From Phialocephala subalpina (taxonomy: Eukaryota > Ascomycota > Leotiomycetes > Helotiales > Mollisiaceae): a stretch of 64,000 bases of DNA. Under the pieces are notes generated by a model. It saw only the letters and a program-made list of their open reading frames with translations. It searched no databases and had not been told where the DNA came from. A program made the translations under genes and the position numbers. Of this stretch, positions 1 to 11,337 are shown piece after piece. Each line of letters begins with the position of its first letter. The stretch's first letter is position 1. The stretch covers positions 437,647 to 501,646 of the forward strand of contig FJOG01000009.1 in the NCBI GenBank assembly GCA_900073065.1. Direction: 5' to 3'.

Positions 1-3000
1 TTTGTTTCGAGAGTCCTGAATCTCCCGAAACTCCTGGAACATTCTCCTCTCCTCTCCTCTTTGAAGAAGAATACTAATTTCGAGATCCTGGGGATAGGTC
101 AATGCGGTGGCCTCACGTGGACGGGAGCCACAGTGTGCGTAAGTGGAACGACTTGCACTGCTGTTAGTCCACCTTACTACTATCAGTGCTTGTAAGATAT
201 CATAGTCCGAAACAGGCCGGTTGATTGTGAGAGTGAAAGATGTACATATCGTAGGGAAGCGCAATCTCGTTGTACATAGTCGCAAGAGGGAGAGGAAATG
301 TATATATCGGAAAACCAACGCGTTCGTAAATGTCCCGAACCCCTGGGTGATTATTCGGGCGACGTTCTCGAGAATAATGTTGGAGATGGCGGCTGGGCGG
401 AGAGGCACGGTGGAGGCGGCGGTGTTTGGACGAGTTCCTTCCTTGTGGCGGAAAGTCGTATAGGAAGGAGGCGGACTCGAAGGAAGCTGAATACTCGAAA
501 ATCGTTGATACCTGGGACTTTGACATCTGCCATCAACTGTGTCCTCATCGGCAAGTCGGACGACAGGCTTCTTGATCAAAACCATCCACCTTCCGCCTCA
601 TATCCCACCAATCCCCAAAAGACCTCATTTTAAACTTTACGGATCGCTAGGAACCTCCCGAACCTTGAATTTAGCCTCATCGCTCCGGAGAGGCCACGAG
701 GTCTGAAGTCCCGGAGCAGCTTCCGAAATGCCGCATCCTCGCATCCCTTATTCGTATTCGTATTTAGGGATCAGCCAAAATCCTTCGAAGGCACTCGCTA
801 AGACCCTGAAGTTTCAGCGCTGCCGGCCTAATATTTCAAGTCCCCTGAAGCTTGGGACGGTTTATTGATTGAAGCCCGAAGAGGATGTTCCTAGATAGGT
901 GGGATAACGCCACACGAAGACACTTCTGACAACTTCAGGAGCCTTTCTTGTAATTCGTTTGAACATGTCAGAGACTATCCTGGTAGGCATTGCATGGTGG
1001 TGATCATTTGGAAGGAAGTGAAGAGTGAGAAGACACCAGCAAAGGGCTTGCGAAGGCATGAGACGAAAGCAGTCGTCCAGTGAAGGTCGACCAAGGTGGA
1101 GGGGAATTATCTTCGTCTCTCAAGGAAGGACAGGGAATGAGCCATTGCCTATGAAGGAGAGGGCCGAACAGAGAGACTAGGGTTTACAAAGAAGCAGTTT
1201 ACGAGCGCAGAAGCGACGAGGAGCGTGAAGTCGAGAATCGTGACTGTAATCAATCGAAATGAACCGTGCTGTCAAGCTGATTGAAGGAAAGAGCATGTGT
1301 CGTTGACAAAGAAGTTTTGAAGTCGTTACCATTTCGAGAAGAAGCACCTCTGACTAGCGTCCCTCCTGGGAGTATAAGCCCCCCTCGAATCCTTCCTTCA
1401 TCCAATTTTTTCTGTCTAACTCTGCAGCGACTCAATCCGAACTGCAAGTAAGAGTCGAGCGAATAACAGCGTATCATGAATGGAGTGGCTAATCATGATC
1501 AAGACCAGCATCAGAGAGAATTCTTCCTCCTCGAGGAAATGCCAAGTGCTGAACATCGCTTCGTTGTATTCATGACGCGTTGAGATACCTGCAGTGTCGG
1601 GCACCAACGCTTCACAGCACCGCCCTTTGAGACTATCGCACCCATTCTCGTAGCTCGTTTGCGTTAGAATGATTGCGTAACCACTCGATAAAGCGATTGA
1701 TGGATAACTTGTCTTGACATTGCCAGCCAGCTTGAGCGTTACTAGTATCAGCTGAGCTCGAGTCTTTTCGCCGACGGTGCAAGAAGATGCTGCAACTGCT
1801 AGCGACATTATGAGCACCCGTGAGAGTAGACTTGGACAATGTAAGACGAGCAAAGCAGAGGAGGTGGAGAGCATGATGGAATTCTGTGTAGAGTCACGTG
1901 GTAAGAATACATTTGCTCCTTATTTTCGTTCGATCTTTCTCGTATTTACCCCATAGAGCCTGGCGTTTTATCCAAAGTCCAATTGGTGTCATGCATAGGC
2001 GGCTCACCTGCTTGAAATGATACAGACGTAAAAAGTATCTTGATGCACTGAACCGTCTGCCTCGCAAGCGAGCCCCTTGTCCTAAGCGAACGCCTTCAAA
2101 TTTTTTGTCAATCAACACCGCCTAAAAAAAGAGCTCCAGAGTCCACGAAAAGAATCAAAAATGCAAAAGACTCAGCCACAACCCGAGTGACTTACGGGCT
2201 TGCGCCTGCAGCTGCGGGGTGTGACTTAGAGAAACCTAACTTAATAGGTTTACTTAAAGCTCGCGTTGGTGTTTATGATCCCTCGTATACGTCCTTGGTG
2301 TGAACTAGAGGCAGTTGTCCGGAGATCAACAAGCCTGTTGTCTGGCGATCTGCGCTCTGTTGAAAAAAATAGTTATAATTTAAATATATACGTACCATAG
2401 CGGGTGAGGGGCTAAGAAGTCAGACTTGCCGAGCTTGATGCGAATGGCCTTCACGTCCAGGGACTTCACGAGTGTCGCACCAACTCACGTTTGATCTTAT
2501 TTTACGGAGCAGGGTGTTTTTAGGCTTCAATGTATCAAGTGTGAACATCCTTCGATATTGTACCCTGCGCCAAATTTGGCAAATGTCTTCCTCCTCTCCA
2601 TCTTCACAGCTGTCACGTGCGCCACCGAGGTAAATCCAGCTGGCCACCTCGCAATGTAGTTTGACAGATGCAACTTATTTACTTTTTGTTTCCTTATTGG
2701 GACCAGGTGGCCTCTGCATGCTACTTTGCCTGCTAAACCATGGGGCTTTTAATATACAATATACTAGCTGCTGTGTGTAACTGGCAAATCATGGCGAGAA
2801 TCCAGTTTTCTGCATATGATGTTTGTTTGACAAGAACAACGTAAGGCATCGTTGTGAACGCCTGCGCAAGAGATCGGGCGAGGCAACATATCGTAGTGAA
2901 TAGGAGAGCTTCCCAGATAGGCTAGTGGCGCTACTAGCTTTCGAATCATAATCACACCCCTCCTTCTTCAACGATCAAAATCCAAAACCATCTCCCACTC

Positions 3001-3939
3001 GTCAATAGTGCGCGTCTCTCCCATATATCATTCATCAACATGGCGTCGGTGGAAGGTCTTAGTGGCAAGAGGAATCCCTAGTTCTCTTCGGAGGTCCTTT
3101 GCTGTTCCAGCATCCAGCGCATACTTCCAGCCTTGACTTCGACACAGATTACTAACAAAAATAATATACACCCGTCTCGAACAAGCGATCGGAGCTTTGA
3201 ATCTTTGATGGTCAGCGCAAGTCCGATCGCAGGCGCAGAAGGAATGAGTACGGTCAGCAATACCGGTACCTCTACGGACGTGCGAAATGGAAAGCGCGGT
3301 GAGGAATCTTCAAATACCGAGGGCATTCTTCAGACAAGAGTGCCTTATAATAAAGACTACGGAGACTTCTGCTTTGGTCGATGGGCCAAGCATCCTCGAG
3401 GATATCCCCTACATAATGAGCAATACTGGAAGAACGGAAGCCACTGGAGTCGTAGTAGAGAATTTAGATGGCTTCGAAAGGTAAGCCGCTAATCAACTTT
3501 CTTCACGATCTGCAACTAACAATGCGTTCCTCGAAGAATTGGTTGTTTCCTATTTTTCAAAGTTCCCGAACTCATTCGCTGCAAGATTTATCAACTTCTT
3601 CTAGGACTAATGTAATATTGCACTTACAGTAGCTCTTCGAAGTCTAATTACATTCTTGCTGATGTGTGTTGGCCTCAGGGCCGAAACTACACCTCCAGTG
3701 ATGATTACCGGAGCTATGAAGAACTCAGACGCGAAGAGAGCGATAGGAATAGGTTCGTTGGCAATGGGGTCGAAGATCCAGAACAGATTACGTCTCGGGA
3801 GAACTGGGAAGCGCAGAAGGCTCAAGAGATTCATTTCCATGTGAATCATCCAGATCGTCATCCCACAGAGAACTGGGAGCTTCGTGTCCATCCAAAGAAA
3901 GGCTTCCAGTAAGGTGTGTGATTACTAGCCTCGGCGACG
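1..3939. other. Gene-poor stretch, no recognisable gene
   Basis: I see no gene that I can name here. Short open frames exist on both strands, but none shows a domain, a convincing start or splice-linked continuation. The best candidates for real coding are plus-strand frames around 3133-3492 and 3664-3912, which are hydrophilic and could be joined by an intron opening with GTAAGC after 3480. No homology could be recognised, so they are not called as a gene. Pyrimidine-rich and AT-rich patches occur (for example 2340-2400), and no tRNA-like B box was found. Confidence 0.4.
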
Positions 3940-3947
3940 TTGACTGG

Positions 3948-4798
3948 CAGGGTGGTCAATAACTCAGCTAGCTGATATCAGTACTGATAACTGATCATTC
4001 AACAGCCAGTCAGTTAAGAGATTCTCAAATGACATAATTAATCAGTTGAAAATCTTAAAAATTTACTTCTTTTTAAGGTATTTTTAGGCCAATTTTATTT
4101 AATTTTCAGATACATCCAAAGAAGGAACACAACTAAAGAGGAGTAGATTATTAGTTGAATCAAATTTTAAGATATTTAGGAGCTTTTTCTTTGATGTTTC
4201 ACTTATAAGTAAAAACAGACGATAGCTTTTTTTTTTGGATTTATTGGAGGAACTCGTGATTTAATGCTAATATTAGTAACTGTTATTCAACTGATCATTC
4301 CATCAATTAAGCCATTCAGTTACCCTTCTTCTTGTCAGCTAGTCAGTTGGCCATTCTACTCAAATAGGCTGCTCGCAAAAAAACCATGGGGTACAAAACC
4401 CCATTCCCACCCCGCCCTATAGGGGACCATAGGTGGGGTTTTTTGTTTTTGAATCCCCTATGGGTGGAGTTTTTTTTGAGAACTTCCTCCATAGGGCTTA
4501 GCGGGGCTCCATGGGGTGCTAAGACTATATAAATGTATAATATATATATAAATTTTGCATATTTTCATGAATTTTGTATAATTATACATTTTTATACATA
4601 TATTATATATTTATGTAGTCTTAGCACCCCATGGGGCCCCGCCAAGCCCCATAGGTTTCTCCATGGGGGAAGTAACAATATATCTTTACCCCATGGAGTA
4701 TTTGTGGGTGGGGTAAAATCTTGAAACTTCCCATGGGTCCCCCCACGAGCAGCCTATACTCAAACGATTAAGGGCTGACTGGCTTATTGACCACCCTG
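3948..4798. mobile_element. hAT-like non-autonomous element (host of a nested MITE)
   Basis: The element has 15-bp perfect terminal inverted repeats, CAGGGTGGTCAATAA at 3948-3962 and its reverse complement at 4784-4798. It is flanked by the 8-bp direct repeat TTGACTGG at 3940-3947 and 4799-4806. An 8-bp target duplication with a CAGGG terminus is the hallmark of the hAT superfamily. The body contains repeated short words of the CAGTCAG/ACTGATC kind near both ends, like hAT subterminal motifs, and no transposase frame, so it is non-autonomous. Its length is inflated by a second element inserted at 4365-4756; without that insert and its duplicated site it would be about 451 bp. A third copy with related termini lies at 6619-7435. 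Confidence 0.85.
4365..4756. mobile_element. Palindromic hAT-like MITE nested in the larger element
   Basis: The termini are TAGGCTGCTCG (4365-4375) and its perfect reverse complement (4746-4756), flanked by the 8-bp direct repeat TACTCAAA at 4357-4364 and 4757-4764. Almost the whole 392 bp is one imperfect inverted repeat. For example GGGGTGCTAAGAC at 4513-4525 is matched by its complement at 4618-4630, around an AT-rich centre near 4540-4610, so the single strand would fold into a long hairpin. Repeated CCATGGGG/CCCCAT words sit in both arms. No coding potential is seen. It is a fold-back MITE; the TAGGC terminus and 8-bp duplication point to hAT-type mobilisation. Confidence 0.82.
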
Positions 4799-4806
4799 TT
4801 GACTGG

Positions 4807-6618
4807 CTTTACCTCGAATGGATTAGAGGAGCTTCGAACGTGAGTACATGATTTCGGAAGGAATTGGGGGATGTTTTCTGGGCAAGAACTGCAATGTCCT
4901 ACCGTGAAGTCTACCTTCAAAAGAGGTGCAGCCTTTCCGGAATCTTGAAACAGAGGCCAGCCATCCGTACTGGTCTCAAATTCCTCTACGTCAATCTCTG
5001 GTCGACCAAGCAATACGGTGGCAGTGCAACAGCTGTTGGACAGTTTCCGAAATCGTGTGGACAAGTTTCTGGCATTCTGAATCTCGAAAAGCTCCATTGC
5101 TCCATTCATCTTGGCGAGAAATGCGAGCAAGAGATACAATCCAGCGGATTCGAGCACTTACTGTAAAGGTTACCCAACAACTGAGAGTTACGTGCAAGTT
5201 AACCGTTTCGGTCTCATTGCTGTTGGACCCTGGTCATAGCCCCATTGCAAGTCAACTGTAAGTTCGAGAGGCGGCGCTTGCTGCCACTTTATCAGAGCTT
5301 ATATAGCCTAACAGGCCAACACCTTTCAAAAGAAGCCTGCAGAGACAGATATGGATGCTTATCTCCAGTCTCGAGATGAGACTGCGCCAATACCAAGTCG
5401 AGCACTTTCCCCTGCCCCTCATGGAAGATTTCGCAGCTGGGAACAGGAGGATCTGGTCTTTCTTTGCACGAAACTGCTGTCACTTCCAAAAAGGGTTACG
5501 AATTGATTTCAATGCGAGCATGAGCTCTGTCTTCTGTCTTATCAAGTCCCCAGCTTCTCAAGTACTCTAGAAAAGAAAGACGATCTGCGGTGGGCGTGGT
5601 GGTAAAGGTTTATGGAAGTGGAGTTCTTGGCATTTCTGGCACAAGAGACACTTAATCTTCATTGTTCACGAGACATTGAAGTTCTGGAGCCTACAGAAGA
5701 CCTACTTTGACTTTAGGTTTCAAGCATCACAAGCACCTGAGGCTTTCAATCGAGACCAGTAAAGCGTCTCGAAGACGATCGATGTTTTGTTTTGCAAAGC
5801 TTTCTTACCCATGCCTGCGTTTTGCATTAAACACAAATGAAAATACATCAAAATACTTGCCGATCATGAAGTATTGCAACTTGTGGAAACCAATCGATCA
5901 AGTCATGTAGGCAAATACTTGCCGCTCATATATTTTTCTCGTGACCTCATCTATGCCGAGACACAGGGAGGGACAGTGTCAACCTCGCCTCCTCACATCA
6001 CACATAACTCGATCTCGGCTTCAAATTGTACAAGAGCTTGTCAAAATATCTTCCTTGTATGATCTTTGTTTGAGCTGAAAGCGGCGACTTGTTTGTTTTG
6101 ATGCATTTTACACAGACGTAAATATTCTTCATCAGTTAAATTTAGTGTCAACCGTGAACTTGAAGGCTTCTATCTCTGAAAACTTCCTCTTGAAATCGCT
6201 GACAATAAATCTCTCCAGTTCTTCTCCGAAACAGAACTTCTCAAGGTAGGTCAACAGAGAGGCATCCTTGCGGAAGTGATATGTACGCGTAAGATGCTTT
6301 CAGCCATCTTACTTTACCTTACCTAGCCTTCCTCCACCAAGTCTCTCTTCGAGCAAGTCTAGCAAAGATAATCGTTGATTCTGAGGATCTATGATATTAT
6401 TTCCCGTAACTTACTAAGTGTTCCTTAATTTTTTTTGTGAAAATTGGGAGATTGAAGGGTAGACGCTTGGTAGAGCTTCGTGTAACATGACTTGCTTGAG
6501 AGTTGAGACCGATGACAAACTTAGACGGCCAAAGGTGAGCCAACCACGATCACACTAGCAGTTCGCTCACAGTAGCGTTTTTTAGAGCTTAAATAATCCT
6601 TTGTTCGTTAGATCAAGC
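4807..6618. other. Degenerate stretch without a supported gene
   Basis: Open frames of 60-130 codons occur, the longest on the minus strand at 4768-5157, which begins with a hydrophobic stretch and carries several cysteines. I cannot assign any of them. Several frames shift from one to another across 4860-5900, as expected of an old decayed gene, but no family signature survives. Confidence 0.35.
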
Positions 6619-7435
6619 CAGAGTGGTCGATATATCAATTAGCTGATTAGTTAACTGATCAGCTGAGGTTGACTTTTTTTATGATTTTAGAGTCATGATT
6701 TGGTATTTTAAAGGGGAGTTTTCAGTGTTTTAGTAAGTCAAGCAGATCGGAAAAACTTAATAGAAAGTTTCTAATTGGTTAGAAGTCCCGTGACGTACGT
6801 AATTATTATTATTAAACTCCTCTTAGAATAAAATCATATTATTTATTATCACTATTATCATCTTATTAATCGCTTATTATTTCGGCCTTTATATCCTTTT
6901 TAAAAACTATCCTATACCGAAAGTATCCTTAATAATATCGCGTTTCTCGTTAAAAACTAAGTTTTTAAACTGATCGTGCGACGAGACTAATTGTAGTTAT
7001 ATATCAATAAGCCTATATAAGATGATATTAGCTACAAAGAATACTGGATAAACAAGGAAGTCTATTGGCCTAAGTTAATACGTATAGCGTGGGATTTTAT
7101 AGCAATACTAGTAATAAACTTAGAGTATAAACGTATTTTTTCTTTTTGTGCGAAAAAACAACGCCAAAAAATTCTAAATTATCGGGAATAATACTATAGC
7201 ATTAAAAGCGCTTGAATAATTAGCAGAAAAGAGATATAATTATAATAGCAATCGCATTTTTTATTACTTTTTCAGCTGAATAAATTTATATCTTTACTTC
7301 TCAACTTATTAGCTAGTTAATCAGCTAATCAGCGTCAGCCAGTCAGCGAGACCCTTTTCTTAATTTTATACCAATCAATCAGCAGAAGATATATCCTCAG
7401 CTGATGGCTGACTGACCGGCTGATCAACCACCATG
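6619..7435. mobile_element. Third hAT-like element, decayed and AT-rich
   Basis: The left end CAGAGTGGTCGATA (from 6619) and right end, read on the minus strand, CATGGTGGTTGATCA (to 7435) are imperfect inverted repeats. Both match the terminus of the element at 3948-4798 in the pattern CA-x-x-GTGGT-pyrimidine-purine-AT. Both ends carry crowded CAGCTGAT/CTGATCAG words, as that element does. The middle, about 6680-7330, is strongly AT-rich with no long frame. I could not find a matching target duplication, so the insertion is probably old or the ends have been eroded. Its right end abuts the truncated 3' side of the secreted-protein copy at 7436-7933. Confidence 0.6.
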
Positions 7436-7933
7436 GTTGTCGAAGATTCGAAGCCAGTTCGTCAATTTTGTGCGTTTCGGGAATAGACATGATTACCCCA
7501 GCCTGCAACTAGGCAGCAAATCTGTCCTACGAAGCTACGAGTCTCGAAATCGTGGTCCGTCTCTCTCTCAGCAATGATGGCGTTAGCGACGACATCGGGG
7601 TATAACCTGGTGAACTGGGCGTAGATTTCCTTGCAAAGCCATCAGTTTCTCAATTTTCTCGAAATGTTTAAGAATTGAACTTTTGACGTACTTCAACAGT
7701 ACTATTATGCTCGAAGTCAACACCATGGACCGTACCCTTGAATATCATCTTGCTAGCGATCTTCGTAGCGTCAACTTCAGCACGATTACGGATAGAAACA
7801 CCGTTGACGAGCATATATGGCACCAACCGTGAGAATGTATTCGAATTGATAATGGACTGATGTTGGGTGCTTTTACTAGAGGAAGGAAGGTGAGCAGGAA
7901 CGTAGGCGCGCGGACCATTGTGATACGTGCCAT
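7436..7933 (-). pseudogene. Small secreted protein paralogue, truncated (array copy 1)
   Basis: This is a broken member of the family defined by the copy at 9754-10644. Exon 1 (start codon at 7931-7933) encodes 19 residues of hydrophobic signal-peptide type, with the same length and exon end as the best copy. The next block contains VNGVSIRN and FKGTVHGVDFE, matching VSGLSIRT and FKGTIHGVEFE in the best copy. A third block near 7490-7645 continues with EIYAQFTRLYPDVVANA and a CC pair. Defects: the first intron would end in TG instead of AG, and the whole 3' half with the C-terminal cysteine motif is missing, the sequence running into the transposon end at 7435. Confidence 0.7.
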
Positions 7934-8059
7934 TGTCGGTGATGGATAATTGTTTGGGCTTTGGGAAGGTAGTTGAATGGAAGGCTATTGAAGGGAAGGT
8001 TGTGAAGGGAAGTGGTTGAATGGAAGGTGGGTGGAAGTGTGAAGCGGAGTACAAGAAGG

Positions 8060-9140
8060 CTGCTCGGAGGTGAAACTTGTTGTCTTAGACTTATGCTGAT
8101 TGTGGAAGGTGAAGATCGAAAGTGGTTGTTGTCGGAAGAAGTGATTTGGGCGAAGGTGGGGTATTTATATGGACGAGATCGATGACAGATTCACCACCTC
8201 GAGACTGGAGTACGGGTTTCTTTGAAGGTTAGGATTGCTTGATCGCTCCTTCTTCACATTCATCTTCGACGCGACGCGTGTCCTAGCCCTGGAGCACGCA
8301 CGCCGCTCTCTTCTCATTAGCCCCACCGAAGTTGAGCCCCCACATCAGCCCAATCTGTCAATATGGATTTAACAACAAGAGTTCCTCCACCTCCAACATA
8401 AACCGGGTGAGGATGGCAAGCGATTGAGGAAGTAGTTGTACCTAAACGATGTGAACCTTTCGACGATCCCTGTTCTCTCAGGTTAGTGGTAGAATCTCCC
8501 CAGCATCGCTTCGAGTCTCGACTCAGTGAAAAATACATACGGAGCATGTTAGGGGTACCCACAATGAGGCTGACTGTTTTTTCTGCGTTTTGGATCCTTG
8601 TTCTCAATTCTACGTTAATATTCTTTTTGACGTGCTGCATGCTTCTTGATAAGTGTAGAACTAAGCTCGCTTAAATAGGAGAGAGTACGACTTCATCCCG
8701 GACATCCAAAAGTCTTATTAGATGCATCCAAGATACCTACAAGTTCCTGAATCTACTTAGAGTATTGATGTACACAAGGCGGGGTTCTCTGTTTTAACTC
8801 AGAGACTAGAGCGGTTGACATCAGGCAAGTCATTGATGGGACCACGTGACAAGCTCTTAAATGCAGTAACAAGCTTTCCACGTCCTGCTTCCTGGTTGTG
8901 GACGAGCAGGAGCACTTCTGGAAGTAATGAGTCTGTTTAATTCATAGCGAATCCAATTGCAAAATCCAATGTCTAGGGCTTATCTATGTATGAGCCTGCC
9001 AATCACTCTCAATAAAGCGCCACGCAAGAAACATCTCGCTCTGGTCCTCTAAAAACATTGAGGTATGCGGCCGCCAAATTTAAGACAATCAAATATTGAA
9101 CTCCAAGAAGAGCTTCTGGCGACCGCCGAATCCAAGGTCA
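8060..9140. other. Intergenic, nothing recognised
   Basis: There are no supportable genes. One short minus-strand frame (8317-8640) and one plus-strand frame (8486-8674) have no recognisable features. The stretch separates two members of the secreted-protein array and may contain promoter remnants of the copy that starts at 7933. Confidence 0.35.
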
Positions 9141-9143
9141 CAG

Positions 9144-9240
9144 CTAGCAGCTATCCAATCTCACAATAACCTTAGAGTTATTGGTATCAAACAACTGTCC
9201 GCAGACATCATCTTGCGCATCCGTGCAACATCTTGGCTTA
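9144..9240 (-). pseudogene. C-terminal exon remnant of the secreted-protein family (array copy 2)
   Basis: Read on the minus strand, this stretch encodes VCGQLFDTNNSKVIVRLDSC followed by TAG (9144-9146). It is a clear match to the family's last exon (pattern VCGQ-x-FD-x-x-x-x-x-VIVR-x-x-x-C-stop). Upstream to about 9480 I could not recover the remaining exons, so this is a fragment left by decay or partial duplication. Confidence 0.65.
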
Positions 9241-9753
9241 GTTCATTCTTGGTGCTTGAGTTGTTGAGATACGGAGCTTCGTGTGTCGTGCGTTGACAGT
9301 TGCTCAATGTGGAGTTGGAAGAGGAGGTTGGCGTTGACGAAGACTGGGCGATTGAAAGAGTTTGGTCAAGTCTTAAGAAAGATCAAACTCACCAGCTTAC
9401 CTTAACGCATTCCAGTTCGAACCCAGGCGAATTTTTTCTGTCCTGAGAGATTAGATAGCCCTGCAAGACCCTGAAGTGAATGAAGCGGGAGATCTTGGCA
9501 TTTCCGAGAATGGTACTGCAGAATCACGGTTTCACAGAAGATGAGTCGCAAGCTGCAAAGATGTTATAGTAAGTCTATCGCAATTTATTTTTGAGTGCAC
9601 TGCATAAGTCTAAGAATGTTCCGTTATGGGTGTGATGATCAATCTCGACGGTTCTCCCTCTCGAGAAAAAAATCGAGAAGAATCTTGCCCCAACTCCCCA
9701 TAAGCACCTTGCACTACCGTAAAGTCACCCAAGGCTATTACATTCATCAGAAA

Positions 9754-10644
9754 TTAGCAGCCATCCTCACGCACAATCACGTTGTAATTGCCGTTGTCGA
9801 ATATTTGTCCGCAGACCATGTTGATTCCTCCTGGGTTTGGGTATGGGGGGATCCACAGATATTCGCAGTGGCTATATGTGGCAAGAGTCGATGCATAACT
9901 GGCAACGTCCTTGCAAGAGATGACCAAGTCACCAGGATTCTATAACAAGCATCAATACCATGCAAGTCAAGTGGCTTGAGGGTAGGTACTTACATCATTG
10001 CAGAGGAAGATGGCTGAATTATAGCTGCAAGAAACTCGCACACACAGTTTGGAGGTCAGTCGTTGTTCAAGTGCAAGAAGAGGTAGCATATCCTTACATT
10101 GCCAGGTCCGCCACCAGTGTTGCAGACGCCGTTGAAGTTGTTCAGATATCGGATGCCTTCCATAATTCTCGGCACGACGGCAGCACCCCAGTTTGGTTGA
10201 CCATTGATCGGGCAGCAGTAATAGTCTCCTCTAGGACTGTATTCGGCACCACGAGCCTCAAGATCGAGGGTGTTGTTTTGTGTAGCAAGGGCATGGACAA
10301 CGACTTCGGGGTGCAGCTTGGTAAACTCGGCGTACATTTGCTTAGATGAAGTCAGTTTTGATTGTCCCAGAAACTTTGGAATTTTGAAAGACGAGGAGCA
10401 ATCTTACCTCAACAGTACCGCTTGACTCAAACTCGACGCCATGAATTGTACCCTTGAAACCCATTGCGCCAATGGTATAGCCGTTGATGTCGCTGGCAGT
10501 TCGAATGGAGAGACCGGAGACCAGGAGCTGAGAGAATGATGAGTCAGGCATGTTCCTGATTAGCTTTCTGACAATGGAAGTTCTTACCAAGGGGATGAAG
10601 GCGAGCAAGAAGGCCAAAGCCTTGAAGATGAGATTGTGTGCCAT
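9754..10644 (-). CDS. Small secreted cysteine-rich protein, best-preserved array copy
   Basis: Function is unknown; it looks like the effector-like small secreted proteins of filamentous fungi. Five exons read in frame: 10588-10644 (19-residue signal peptide), 10408-10527, 10098-10340, 9994-10044 and 9754-9939, giving about 218 residues. Features are a CC pair in exon 3, the block SCSYNSAIFLCND in exon 4, and a C-terminal VCGQ...NYNVIVREDGC. Introns 1, 2 and 4 are clean GT-AG. Intron 3 (10045-10097) begins GTAAGG and has a CTGAC branch-like site, but ends in CTG where CAG is expected. The gene is therefore either freshly inactivated, spliced unusually, or carries a sequencing error. I recall similar proteins in ascomycete secretomes but cannot confirm this. 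An exon 1 duplicate lies just upstream. Confidence 0.7.
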
Positions 10645-11009
10645 GTTAGCTTGCTTTGTGCTTTGATTGAGGTGATAAATTGAGGTTAGGGGTGAGCAGA
10701 TGTGTTTTATGTTGAGGGTATTTGATAGTTGATTGGAGGATGGAGGTGGATGATGGAAGGAGACCGGAGACCAGGAGCTGAGAGAATGATGAGTCAGGCA
10801 TGTTCCTGATTAGCTTTCTGACAATGGAAGTTCTTACCAAGGGGATGAAGGCGAGCAAGAAGGCCAAAGCCTTGAAGATGAGATTGTGTGCCATGTTAGC
10901 TTGCTTTGTGCTTTGATTGAGGTGATAAATTGAGGTTAGGGGTGAGCAGATGTGTTTTATGTTGAGGGTATTTGATAGTTGATTGGAGGATGGAGGTGGA
11001 TGATGGAAG
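10510..11009. repeat. Perfect tandem duplication, two 250-bp units
   Basis: Units 10510-10759 and 10760-11009 appear identical base for base, and identity continues two bases further. The unit spans the start of exon 2, intron 1, exon 1 and the proximal upstream region of the secreted-protein gene at 9754-10644. The duplicate therefore carries a second copy of exon 1 (start codon at 10892-10894) with nothing to splice to except the first copy. The identical period of the duplication at 42872-43371 makes an assembly artefact plausible. Confidence 0.95.
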
Positions 11010-11337
11010 GAACTTCATTAGATGCCGTATCTGAGACTATTCCAACTTACGGTAGTGTCCCAGCGAGGCTGAGAGATTCAAAACTCTGGAGGTTCGTCGT
11101 CTCCAGATCTCAAGTCAAGTAAAGGGGCGGAGACGTGCCACTTGATCTTCAAGGCCCTCGTTCCTTGAAGAGTTGAAGACAATCACAAGGTATTAGATAC
11201 TAGGCAACGGACTCCATTGCAATTAATATCAGACAGAAACTACTGTAAACCAGAGAAGTATACAGCAAGACTACCCGTGCTCCAAACCTTCGTTATCAGT
11301 AAGAGTTGAAGAGTGATATGAATGCTTCGCCAGCCAC

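Noticed and set aside
9404..9425. Minus-strand GGTTCGAAC, possible tRNA B box
   Set aside because: No matching A box, acceptor stem or cloverleaf could be drawn around it.
9595..9945. Plus-strand frame of 116 codons
   Set aside because: It lies antisense to the last exons of the secreted-protein gene at 9754-10644, whose minus-strand reading carries the family motifs.
10646..10894. Second start-and-signal-peptide frame, as if another secreted-protein gene
   Set aside because: It is the exact 250-bp duplicate of exon 1 and its upstream region with no further exons of its own.
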